A stretch of 5,738 nt of DNA from Bacteroidales bacterium (GTDB taxonomy: Bacteria; Bacteroidota; Bacteroidia; Bacteroidales; UBA932), in NCBI GenBank assembly GCA_017548805.1, contig JAFYZE010000036.1, positions 1-5,738 of the forward strand, read 5' to 3'. Numbering within the stretch: the first letter of the stretch is position 1; every line of letters begins with the position of its first letter. Made by a program: the position numbers and the translations under genes. Under the pieces are notes generated by a model. The model did no database searches, was not told where the DNA came from, and saw only the letters and a program-made list of their open reading frames with translations. Below, piece after piece: positions 1 through 5,738 of this stretch.

Positions 1-1068
1 CCCCACGACCAATATGCTGTCTCCCATCTGCAGGATAAGGTTGGGGCGCGCGACGAGTTCCACGCCGGCGCGCACCACGCGCGTCACCATGACGCCATAG
101 GCAGCGCGCAGGCCGAGGTCCTTTATGCGCTTGCCCGTCAGCGAGGACTTGGTGATGGCGAGGCGGCGGGTCACGAGCGCCTCGTTCATCCTTATCCAGT
201 CTTTCTGGTGCATCGGAACTTCCTCGCCGAAAATAATCCTGACAGAGTCGACATTCGGCTGGGAGGTCACTATCAGCAGGCGGTCACCTTTCTCAAGGAC
301 GGTATCAGGGCCGGGAATGCTTATCTCCCCGTCACGCATCATCCTCGAAATGAGAAACTTGCCTCCGTTATCCTTCATAATCTCCCGTATGTTGTGCCCG
401 AAGACGGCCGGGTTCTCCACCTCGACGTGCATACGCCTCGCCAGGTCGGCTTCACCATCCCCGCTGTCAAGTTCGGCCTTCTCCTTTTCCAGGTCGATCT
501 TGAAAAGGCTTCGGAACAGGATGACGAGCATTATCACGCCCAGTACGCCTATCGGATAGGCCACGGCATAGGCGGAAGCCAGGCCGGATACGGCCGCTGA
601 GGCTGCGGATTTGTCAGCACCCATGGCATCCGAGAGCGTTTGCTGAGCGGCACCGAGACCGGGAGTGTTGGTCACGGCTCCCGACATCACGCCGACCATG
701 GTCTGAAGGCTCTCCCCCGTCACGAGATGTATGCACACGGTGACCAGCACGGACATCAGAATGCCGAATAATGCCAGGAGGTTCAGTTTGATTCCACCCG
801 TCTTGAAGGAATGGAAGAATCCCGGACCGACCTGGAAGCCTATGGAGAACACGAACAGGATCAGGCCGAAATCCTTCATGAATCCAGTCACGACAGGATC
901 GGCGCGAAGGCCGAAATGGCTGACAAGGATGGCAAGGAAAAGGATCCAGGTGGATCCGATGGATATACCTTTTATCTTGAACCGGCCAAGATAAAGTCCC
1001 GTCGCGATGACGACGGAGAAGAGAAGTATGCTGTGGGCAATTCCTGCCCCTGTGAACAATTCACTCAT
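1..1068 (-). CDS. AspT/YidE/YbjL-type putative membrane transporter, 3' end cut by window edge
   Basis: The first 356 codons run leftward off the window with no stop. The product starts MSELFTGAGIAHSILL and is a polytopic inner-membrane protein. Hydrophobic segments lie at roughly residues 10-28, 37-53, 65-82, 93-115 and 158-187. Residues 128-143 (core AVTNTPGLGAAQQ) match the conserved motif of the AspT/YidE antiporter-duplication domain. After a charged linker (about 190-212), two RCK_C/TrkA-C-like regulatory domains follow, at about 213-281 and from 296 to the edge. Family members are usually about 550 residues with a second membrane half after the RCK_C pair, so about a third is missing here. 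Characterised AspT exchanges aspartate for alanine; YidE-like members have no firm substrate, so none is assigned. The ATG at 1068 follows the glycosyltransferase stop by 11 bases, so the two are probably co-transcribed. Family assignment is confident; function is not. Confidence 0.9.
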   Translation of the reverse strand, partial: MSELFTGAGIAHSILLFSVVIATGLYLGRFKIKGISIGSTWILFLAILVSHFGLRADPVVTGFMKDFGLILFVFSIGFQVGPGFFHSFKTGGIKLNLLALFGILMSVLVTVCIHLVTGESLQTMVGVMSGAVTNTPGLGAAQQTLSDAMGADKSAASAAVSGLASAYAVAYPIGVLGVIMLVILFRSLFKIDLEKEKAELDSGDGEADLARRMHVEVENPAVFGHNIREIMKDNGGKFLISRMMRDGEISIPGPDTVLEKGDRLLIVTSQPNVDSVRIIFGEEVPMHQKDWIRMNEALVTRRLAITKSSLTGKRIKDLGLRAAYGVMVTRVVRAGVELVARPNLILQMGDSILVVG

Positions 1069-1070
1069 AG

Positions 1071-1085
1071 GATTAAGTCTTAATC
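1071..1085. repeat. 15-bp perfect palindrome at the glycosyltransferase/transporter junction
   Basis: GATTAAG (1071-1077) and CTTAATC (1079-1085) are perfect inverted copies around a single central base. The element spans the stop codon of the glycosyltransferase (1080-1082) and ends two bases before the transporter start codon. The arms are A+T-rich and the loop is too small for a stable RNA hairpin, so it is not a credible terminator. It could be a protein-binding site or chance. Confidence 0.4.
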
Positions 1086-2036
1086 AAGTTTCCGTCGGAC
1101 GAGACGGCAGATGAACTTGGTGTAGCGCTGCTTGCCGACAGGGACGCGGCAGCCTTTTACGTAGTCCATCTCCAACAGTTTCCGGACAGCCTCGGGATGC
1201 GCGCGCAGCAGTTTGAAATTCAATATGCAGGCGCTATACCAGCCACCCCTGAGCAGAATGTCCCTACCGCATGCCCTGATGGGAAGACTGTCTTTCGGAA
1301 GGGCGTCGTAGAGGAGGAACATGTTCTCCGATGACTGTTTCCTCGTCTTTATGAGGGAACTGGAAGTAAGGGCTCCCCTCCTGCGGCGGCGATAGTGATA
1401 GAGCGGTTCCTTCAGGTGGACGACCTTACCGGCCTTGCTGAGGGTCTGGGTCTGGAAGACCAGGTCCTCGTGATAGCCGTATACAGGCACGAACATGGAC
1501 GGCAGGTCATATAAGGAACGACGCTCAAGCTTGTTCCACATGTATCCCCGGATAATATTGTTATGCATGCGCGTCACCGCCACGGATCCCGTGGCCGGCG
1601 TGAAATCGCCTTCACGGCAGACCTTCCTCTTTCCGTTGGAATACTCCTTGTAAAAATCGCAGTAGACCGCATCGGCATCCTCTTCGAGCGCTTTTTCCAC
1701 AAGCTTGCGCACATAGTCGGGCTCCACCCAGTCATCCGAATCCACATGTATGATGAACTCTCCGGTTGCAGCCGCAAGGCCGGCCATGCGCGCCTTAGGA
1801 AGCCCCGAATTGGGCTCGTGAAGGATCTTCACCTTCGATTCCACCTGCGGGAATTCATCAGCCAGGATCTGCCGGATGACGGCAACGGAACGGTCTGGAG
1901 ACCCGTCGTCCACGAATATGAACTCGCAGTCCTCCCAGGTTTGGGAGAAAAGCGAACGGACGCACTGCCCGATATATGCTTCAACCGCATATACGGGTAC
2001 TACTACCGATACTGTGGGGCCTTGTCCTGCTGTCAT
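1080..2036 (-). CDS. Family 2 (GT-A fold) glycosyltransferase
   Basis: The product is about 318 residues and probably transfers a sugar from a nucleotide-sugar donor to a surface glycan such as capsule, O-antigen or glycoprotein. Counting from the ATG at 2036, the GT2 nucleotide-binding start VSVVVPVY lies at about 9-16, VDDGSPD at 42-48 and the metal-binding DSDD (DXD-type) at 99-102. The likely catalytic-base region, YHEDLVF, is at 188-194. Then come YHYRRRRRGALTSS (213-226) and a basic C-terminus. No membrane segment or signal peptide is evident, so it is probably a cytosolic or membrane-peripheral enzyme. A GTG at 2057 would add seven residues (MTALYKG). The ATG is preferred because the fold begins a few residues later and it leaves a normal leader after the -7-like element at 2085-2092. 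No other polysaccharide gene is in view, so donor and acceptor cannot be named. Confidence 0.9.
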   Translation of the reverse strand: MTAGQGPTVSVVVPVYAVEAYIGQCVRSLFSQTWEDCEFIFVDDGSPDRSVAVIRQILADEFPQVESKVKILHEPNSGLPKARMAGLAAATGEFIIHVDSDDWVEPDYVRKLVEKALEEDADAVYCDFYKEYSNGKRKVCREGDFTPATGSVAVTRMHNNIIRGYMWNKLERRSLYDLPSMFVPVYGYHEDLVFQTQTLSKAGKVVHLKEPLYHYRRRRRGALTSSSLIKTRKQSSENMFLLYDALPKDSLPIRACGRDILLRGGWYSACILNFKLLRAHPEAVRKLLEMDYVKGCRVPVGKQRYTKFICRLVRRKLD

Positions 2037-2084
2037 GCCTTTATATAACGCAGTCACTTTTGGAACACTGCTTCAAAACGGCCG

Positions 2085-2122
2085 CGAAGATACACTATTT
2101 ACATTGAAATATCGCGAAAAAA
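2085..2122 (-). promoter_or_regulatory. Predicted Bacteroidetes-type promoter for the glycosyltransferase/transporter pair
   Basis: Read on the minus strand, TATCTTCG at 2092-2085 matches the Bacteroidetes -7 consensus TAnnTTTG at all but one fixed position. A T-run ending in CG (2122-2115) lies about 22 bases upstream, where the -33 TTTG box is expected, although it is not an exact TTTG. Transcription would start near 2078, giving a leader of about 40 bases to the ATG at 2036. This is a motif match only. Confidence 0.4.
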
Positions 2123-2133
2123 CCGTAAATTGT
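2103..2133 (+). promoter_or_regulatory. Weak candidate promoter for the alcohol dehydrogenase operon
   Basis: ATTG at 2103-2106 is followed after 19 bases by TAAATTGT (2126-2133). The pair resembles the Bacteroidetes -33 TTTG and -7 TAnnTTTG boxes with correct spacing, but the -7 element has two mismatches. The start of transcription would fall near 2140, leaving a leader of about 20 bases. Some promoter is expected here because the upstream gene is divergent. The exact boxes are uncertain. Confidence 0.25.
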
Positions 2134-2147
2134 CAAAAATCCGTAAA
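2117..2147. repeat. 13-bp direct repeat in the divergent control region
   Basis: AAAAAACCGTAAA (2117-2129) and AAAAATCCGTAAA (2135-2147) match at 12 of 13 positions with an 18-bp period. The first copy overlaps the candidate -7 element of the plus-strand promoter and the likely -33 region of the minus-strand promoter. Two tandem half-sites in this place would suit a regulator controlling one or both directions. A-rich sequence makes chance similarity possible; the shared CCGTAAA core is the more informative part. Confidence 0.4.
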
Positions 2148-2159
2148 ACTAACCCTAAA

Positions 2160-3341
2160 ATGAAAGATTTCAATTATTATGCCCCGACGGAGGTCGTTTT
2201 CGGCCGCGATTCAGAAGAGCAGGTGGCGAAGCTCGTCAAACGCTATGGAGGACACAAGGTCCTCGTGCATTATGGCGGCAAGAGCGCCGAGAGGTCCGGC
2301 CTTCTGGACAAGGTTTGCGGACTCCTCTCCGCAGAAGGAGTGGATTTCCTCAAGCTTGGCGGAGTGGTCCCCAACCCCCGTCTCTCGTTGGTTCACAAAG
2401 GCATTGACCTCTGCCGCAAGGAAGGCGTCGACTTCATCCTGGCAATAGGCGGCGGCAGCGTCATCGACTCGTCCAAGGCCATAGCATACGGAGTCCCCTA
2501 TGACGGGGATGTATGGGATTTCTACGCCTATAAGAAGCATCCCCAGAGCGCGCTGCCCGTGGCGGCCGTCCTGACCATTCCCGCCGCCGGCAGCGAGATG
2601 AGCGACTCCAGCGTCATTACTAACGAGGACGGATGGATCAAGCACGGCTACTCCAACAACCTCTGCCGCGTCAAGTTCGCCATCATGAATCCTTGCAGGA
2701 CCTTCACCCTGCCGCCGTACCAGACAGCTGCGGGCGTAACCGACATCATGATGCATACGATGGAGCGCTATTTCTCGCACGATATGGACATGTCGCTTAC
2801 CGATGCCATCGCAGAGGGTCTTATGCGTACCATGAAGGAGAGTGTGTTCGCAGTACTCAAGGATCCCGAGGACTACCGTCACCGCGCCCAGATCATGTGG
2901 GGCGGCAGCCTCGCGCACAATGACCTCACCGGGTGCGGCACCGAGGGCGACTGGGCCACGCATAAGCTCGAGCATGAGCTGAGCGCGATGTTCGACGTGA
3001 CCCACGGCGCCGGCCTGGCCGCCGTATGGCCTAGCTGGGCGCGCTACGTGATGAAGGAGGATATCCTCCGCTTCGTGCAGTTCGCAGTCAACGTGATGGA
3101 TGTTCCCAACGACTATACCGACCCCGAAGGAACAGCCGAAAAGGGTATCGAGGCCATGGAGCGCTTCTACCACCACATCGGCATGCCCATCAACATCCAC
3201 GAACTCATCGGCCGCGAGATCACCGAAGACGAGCTGGCCGAGATGGTCCGCAAGTGCAGCGATGGCGGTACAACCACCATCGGGGCCTTCAAGGTCTTGG
3301 CAGCCAAGGACATGGAGGCCATCTACCGCATGGCCAAATAG
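2160..3341 (+). CDS. Iron-containing alcohol dehydrogenase, YqhD/BDH type
   Basis: The product is 393 residues, the usual length for this family (E. coli YqhD is about 387), and is a cytosolic NAD(P)H-dependent alcohol/aldehyde oxidoreductase. The N-terminus MKDFNYYAPTEVVFG is typical of the group. Residues 34-41 (VLVHYGGK) and GGGSVIDSSK at 97-106 form the dinucleotide-binding half and align well with YqhD. Predicted metal ligands are D195 and H199 (GVTDIMMH), H268 (DWATH) and H282 (THG), with conserved H272 between the last two. All are intact. The ATG at 2160 is chosen over an in-frame TTG at 2130, which would add ten basic residues foreign to the family and lies in the putative promoter. 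It is the first gene of a three-gene unit with a sugar symporter and a TIM-barrel protein, suggesting a sugar-derived carbonyl or alcohol as substrate. YqhD itself reduces a broad range of aldehydes with NADPH; that specificity is not proven here. Confidence 0.93.
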   Translation: MKDFNYYAPTEVVFGRDSEEQVAKLVKRYGGHKVLVHYGGKSAERSGLLDKVCGLLSAEGVDFLKLGGVVPNPRLSLVHKGIDLCRKEGVDFILAIGGGSVIDSSKAIAYGVPYDGDVWDFYAYKKHPQSALPVAAVLTIPAAGSEMSDSSVITNEDGWIKHGYSNNLCRVKFAIMNPCRTFTLPPYQTAAGVTDIMMHTMERYFSHDMDMSLTDAIAEGLMRTMKESVFAVLKDPEDYRHRAQIMWGGSLAHNDLTGCGTEGDWATHKLEHELSAMFDVTHGAGLAAVWPSWARYVMKEDILRFVQFAVNVMDVPNDYTDPEGTAEKGIEAMERFYHHIGMPINIHELIGREITEDELAEMVRKCSDGGTTTIGAFKVLAAKDMEAIYRMAK

Positions 3342-3350
3342 CCGCTGACC

Positions 3351-4757
3351 GTGGACAACGGCAACTACAGGCTCACCTGGCGGCAACGCATCGGCTACAG
3401 TTCCGGGGACCTGGCGCAGAACCTCATCTACCAGACCGTAAGCATCTGGCTGTTGTTCTTCTACACCAACGTCTATGGGCTCAAGCCTGGCGCCGCCGCG
3501 GTGATGTTCCTTGTCGTCCGCATCATAGATGTCATCTGGGATCCCATCGTCGGCGCCTTCGTCGACAAGGCCAATCCCCGCTGGGGCAAATACCGCTCAT
3601 GGCTCATCATGGGCGGGCTTCCGCTCGCCGCTTTCGCGATGCTGTGTTTCTGGAACGGCTTCAGCGGCTCGCTCCTGTACGCCTATGTCACCTACGTGGG
3701 CCTGAGCATGTGCTTCACGCTTATAAACGTCCCGTATGGAGCGCTGGGATCGTCCCTCACGCGTGACACCGACGAGATCACGGTCCTTACCAGCGTCCGC
3801 ATGTTCCTCGCCAACCTTGCGGGCCTTATCATCAAGACACTCCCGCTCGTCATAGCCATTTTCGCCCCGAAAGCGTACAATCCCGTTTCCTGGAAGATGG
3901 AGGCAGTATACAACACTCCCGAATCGGCCCGCGCATGGTTCATTACAATGAGCATTTTCGCCCTCGCAGGCCTGTTGCTTCTGGTATTCTGCTTCTTCGA
4001 GAGCAGGGAGCGCATCGTCATGGACGAGAAGGGCTCCGCCGAAGTCAAGGTCAGCGACCTGTGGATGGAACTCGTGCGCAACCACCCGCTCAGGATACTG
4101 TCCTTCTTTTTCGTCATCGCATTCACGACCATGAGCATCAGCAATGCCGCCGACTCGTATTTCATGACATACAACATCGGCGCTTCACCGCTCATGACGA
4201 CGGCTTTCATGTGGCTGGGCACACTGCCGGCATTCATTTTCCTGCCATTGGTGCCTGCCATCAAGAAGAAGGTCGGAAAGAACGGGATGTTCCGCATGTT
4301 CCTCGGCATAGCCATAGTGGGGATGGTCCTGATGTACTTCTGCGTATCCTTCCCTTCGCTCAAGTCCTGCTTTCCTCTGCTGTGCGTCATCCAGTTCTTC
4401 AAGAGCACGGGCATACTCGTCGCGACGGGTTATATGTGGGCGCTGGTGCCCGAAGTGGTGACTTTCGGTGAATACGCCACAGGCCGCCGCGTCGCGGGCA
4501 TCGTCAATGCCCTCATCTGCATCTTCATGAAGGCCGGAATGGCCCTCGGAGGCGTCATTCCCGGGCTCGTGCTTGCCTGGGTGGGCTTTAACTCAGCAAG
4601 CCAAGTCCAGACTCCCCTTGCGGAGCAGGGCATCCTCTGGCTTGTAACGCTCATTCCCGCACTGCTGTTCCTTCTCGCCATATATGTCATCGGGAAATAC
4701 GAGCTTTCCGACAAGGTCATGGACGAGATAAATACGACTATTACTAAGAGAAAATGA
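3351..4757 (+). CDS. GPH-family (MelB/YicJ-like) sugar:cation symporter
   Basis: The product is 468 residues with about twelve hydrophobic segments, an inner-membrane transporter of the glycoside-pentoside-hexuronide:cation symporter family within the MFS. Family signatures seen are GYSSGDLAQN (15-24) and RIIDVIWDPIVGAFVD (57-72), followed by RWGKYRSW (77-84). NVPYGALGSSLTRD (126-139) is the next signature. D20, D60 and D64 correspond in context to the MelB cation-site aspartates D19, D55 and D59. In the C-terminal half, VTFGEYATGRR (370-380) and a lysine in FMKAGMALGG (392-401) are also family-typical. Start is GTG at 3351. The preceding gene's TAG is in the same frame only four codons upstream, so no earlier ATG, GTG or TTG start is possible. 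The intact aspartate set suggests Na+ or H+ coupling. The substrate is likely a glycoside, pentose-containing sugar or uronide; the sequence does not say which. Confidence 0.93.
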   Translation: MDNGNYRLTWRQRIGYSSGDLAQNLIYQTVSIWLLFFYTNVYGLKPGAAAVMFLVVRIIDVIWDPIVGAFVDKANPRWGKYRSWLIMGGLPLAAFAMLCFWNGFSGSLLYAYVTYVGLSMCFTLINVPYGALGSSLTRDTDEITVLTSVRMFLANLAGLIIKTLPLVIAIFAPKAYNPVSWKMEAVYNTPESARAWFITMSIFALAGLLLLVFCFFESRERIVMDEKGSAEVKVSDLWMELVRNHPLRILSFFFVIAFTTMSISNAADSYFMTYNIGASPLMTTAFMWLGTLPAFIFLPLVPAIKKKVGKNGMFRMFLGIAIVGMVLMYFCVSFPSLKSCFPLLCVIQFFKSTGILVATGYMWALVPEVVTFGEYATGRRVAGIVNALICIFMKAGMALGGVIPGLVLAWVGFNSASQVQTPLAEQGILWLVTLIPALLFLLAIYVIGKYELSDKVMDEINTTITKRK

Positions 4758-5581
4758 TATTGGGCATCTCATCAGCGCTGAAGCACGGCTCGCCACGGGA
4801 GTGGGCTGCGAAGCATAAGGCCCTTGGTCTTGAGGCTGTGGTCTTCCCCGTCGACCATCTGGCCGGCGAGGAGACGGTCATGGCCTACAAGGCCGCGGCC
4901 GACGAAGCCGGCCTGAGCATCGCCGAGGTCGGCGTCTGGCGCAACACGCTCGCCGCCGACCCGGCCGAGCGCCGGCGCTGGACCGACTATGCCGTCGGTC
5001 AGCTCCGTATGGCCGACTCCGTCGGAGCAGCATGCTGCGTCAACGTCGTCGGCACCCCCTATGGTCCCCGCTGGGACGGCGGATACCGCGACAATTTCTC
5101 GGCTGAACTATGGTCCATGGCTGTCAGTATGATCCGTGAGATCATTGATACCGCGCTGCCCGGGCACACTAAATTCTGCATCGAATCGATGCCTTGGATG
5201 ATCCCATCAAGCCCGGACGAATATCTACGCCTCATCGAAGCCGTCGACCGGCCGGAGTTCGGCACCCACCTTGATGTCGTCAATATGATTACATCCCCAA
5301 GACGGTTTTTCTACAACGACGAGTTCCTCGAAGAATGTTTCGACAAGCTCAAGGGCACTATCGTCAGCTGCCATCTCAAGGATATCCGCCTCAAGGAGGA
5401 GTACACCTTCCAGCTTGAGGAATGCGCCTGCGGTGAAGGGACCCTCGACCTCGCCCTATACGCCCGTCTCGCCACTGCAGAGAACCACCGCATGCCGATG
5501 ATCATAGAGCATCTGGACACGGACGAACAATACGAGGCAAGCGTCAGGTATGTAGAATCATTATTAGGGAATAAACTGTAA
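4754..5581 (+). CDS. Xylose-isomerase-like TIM-barrel protein (putative sugar isomerase/epimerase)
   Basis: The product is 275 residues, the normal size for the AP-endonuclease-2/xylose-isomerase-like TIM-barrel superfamily, and has no signal peptide, so it is cytosolic. Candidate divalent-metal ligands at the ends of barrel strands are E144 (FCIESMPW), D174 (THLDVVNM), H207 (SCHLKDI) and E252 (MIIEHLD). This Glu-Asp-His-Glu order is that of the ketose 3-epimerases and related isomerases. CGEGTLDL (226-233) matches the glycine-rich G-x-G-x-x-D turn common in the group. A conserved-looking block, NMITSPRRFFYND (177-189), follows D174. ATG overlaps the symporter stop as ATGA, indicating translational coupling. 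Together with the symporter and dehydrogenase, isomerisation or epimerisation of an imported sugar is the likely role. Named members of the superfamily (IolE, Hyi, DTE) are not matched closely enough to transfer a name. Confidence 0.85.
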   Translation: MILGISSALKHGSPREWAAKHKALGLEAVVFPVDHLAGEETVMAYKAAADEAGLSIAEVGVWRNTLAADPAERRRWTDYAVGQLRMADSVGAACCVNVVGTPYGPRWDGGYRDNFSAELWSMAVSMIREIIDTALPGHTKFCIESMPWMIPSSPDEYLRLIEAVDRPEFGTHLDVVNMITSPRRFFYNDEFLEECFDKLKGTIVSCHLKDIRLKEEYTFQLEECACGEGTLDLALYARLATAENHRMPMIIEHLDTDEQYEASVRYVESLLGNKL

Positions 5582-5593
5582 ACAATATCAATC

Positions 5594-5738
5594 ATGCTCA
5601 AGATCGGAGACAGGATGCCGTCCTTCGAGGTCATGGACCAGGACGGGAACATGGTGAAGTCGGAAGATTTCATCGGAAAAGGCCGCAGGACCATCATCTA
5701 TTTCTATCCCAAGGACAACACTTCCGGCTGCACGGCCG
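5594..5738 (+). CDS. bcp: Bcp/PrxQ-type peroxiredoxin (thioredoxin-dependent thiol peroxidase), 5' part only
   Basis: The first 48 codons are present and the window edge cuts the gene. The product begins [19 protein letters not shown], the usual start of the AhpC/TSA thioredoxin fold. [12 protein letters not shown] (37-48) carries the Bcp active-site pattern, with C46 as the peroxidatic cysteine and the conserved T43 three residues before it. The PxxxTxxC arrangement is P39, T43, C46. A resolving cysteine, usually five residues after the peroxidatic one, would lie beyond the edge. Full-length family members are about 150 residues and reduce hydrogen peroxide and organic hydroperoxides using thioredoxin in the cytosol. 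It begins 12 bases after the TIM-barrel stop with no visible terminator. It may be co-transcribed, but its housekeeping role suggests it could also have its own promoter in the A+T-richer sequence around 5550-5593; no clear -7 box was found there. Confidence 0.9.
   Translation, partial: MLKIGDRMPSFEVMDQDGNMVKSEDFIGKGRRTIIYFYPKDNTSGCTA

Noticed and set aside
208..600. Plus-strand open frames at 125-559, 208-600 and 811-1083.
   Set aside because: They are antisense to the AspT/YidE-like transporter, whose minus-strand frame is open over the full 1068 bases and carries clear family motifs. None of the plus-strand products looks like a protein family.
1563..2048. A 161-codon plus-strand open frame inside the glycosyltransferase gene.
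   Set aside because: It mirrors the GT2 gene on the other strand and shows no motif, start context or neighbour support.
2130..2159. A TTG start that would extend the alcohol dehydrogenase by ten residues.
   Set aside because: The extension MSKIRKTNPK is not typical of the family, overlaps the candidate promoter and repeat, and a good ATG follows at 2160 directly before the conserved N-terminus.
2211..3386. A 391-codon open frame on the minus strand covering nearly all of the alcohol dehydrogenase gene.
   Set aside because: The plus-strand frame encodes an unmistakable Fe-alcohol dehydrogenase with all metal ligands. The antisense product has no recognisable domain and its openness follows from the G+C-rich codon pattern of the real gene.
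4754..5581. The TIM-barrel gene as the large subunit of a C-deglycosylation enzyme, which belongs to the same superfamily.
   Set aside because: No small partner subunit or Gfo/Idh/MocA-type sugar oxidoreductase is in the window, and the protein is shorter than I expect for those subunits. The sequence gives no specific support.
5582..5593. A possible terminator between the TIM-barrel gene and bcp.
   Set aside because: The 12-base gap has no inverted repeat or T-run, and the end of the upstream gene shows no stable stem followed by U-rich sequence.

Overview
The window is a gene-dense stretch of a bacterial chromosome, probably from the Bacteroidetes (Bacteroidales-like). Four observations support this. 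Coding regions are G+C-rich while the one real intergenic spacer is A+T-rich. Clear Shine-Dalgarno sequences are absent before most starts. A TATCTTCG element close to the Bacteroidetes -7 consensus (TAnnTTTG) lies ahead of the glycosyltransferase. The gene families present are all common in gut and rumen Bacteroidales. The assignment is an inference from composition and motifs; genus cannot be read from the sequence.

Left part, minus strand (1-2036): a family 2 glycosyltransferase is followed after 11 bases by a membrane transporter of the AspT/YidE/YbjL type. The transporter's N-terminal membrane half and regulatory RCK_C (TrkA-C) domains are in the window, and the rest runs off the left edge. 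The two genes look co-transcribed leftward from a promoter near 2085-2122.

Centre (about 2037-2159): a divergent A+T-rich control region, the only non-coding stretch over 100 bases. It holds promoter-like elements for both directions and a 13-bp near-perfect direct repeat.

Right part, plus strand (2160-5581): a tight three-gene unit. It encodes a YqhD/BDH-type iron-containing alcohol dehydrogenase, a GPH-family (MelB-like) sugar:cation symporter and a xylose-isomerase-like TIM-barrel protein. The first gap is 9 bases with both genes in the same reading frame. The second junction is a 4-base ATGA stop/start overlap. This looks like a small uptake-and-conversion module for a sugar, glycoside or uronide: the symporter imports it, the TIM barrel isomerises or epimerises it, and the dehydrogenase reduces or oxidises a carbonyl/alcohol. 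The substrate is unknown and no kinase, aldolase, glycosidase or regulator is in view.

Right edge (5594-5738): the first 48 codons of a Bcp/PrxQ-type peroxiredoxin begin 12 bases after the TIM-barrel gene and are cut by the window end. No tRNA, rRNA, CRISPR array, insertion sequence or convincing terminator was found.
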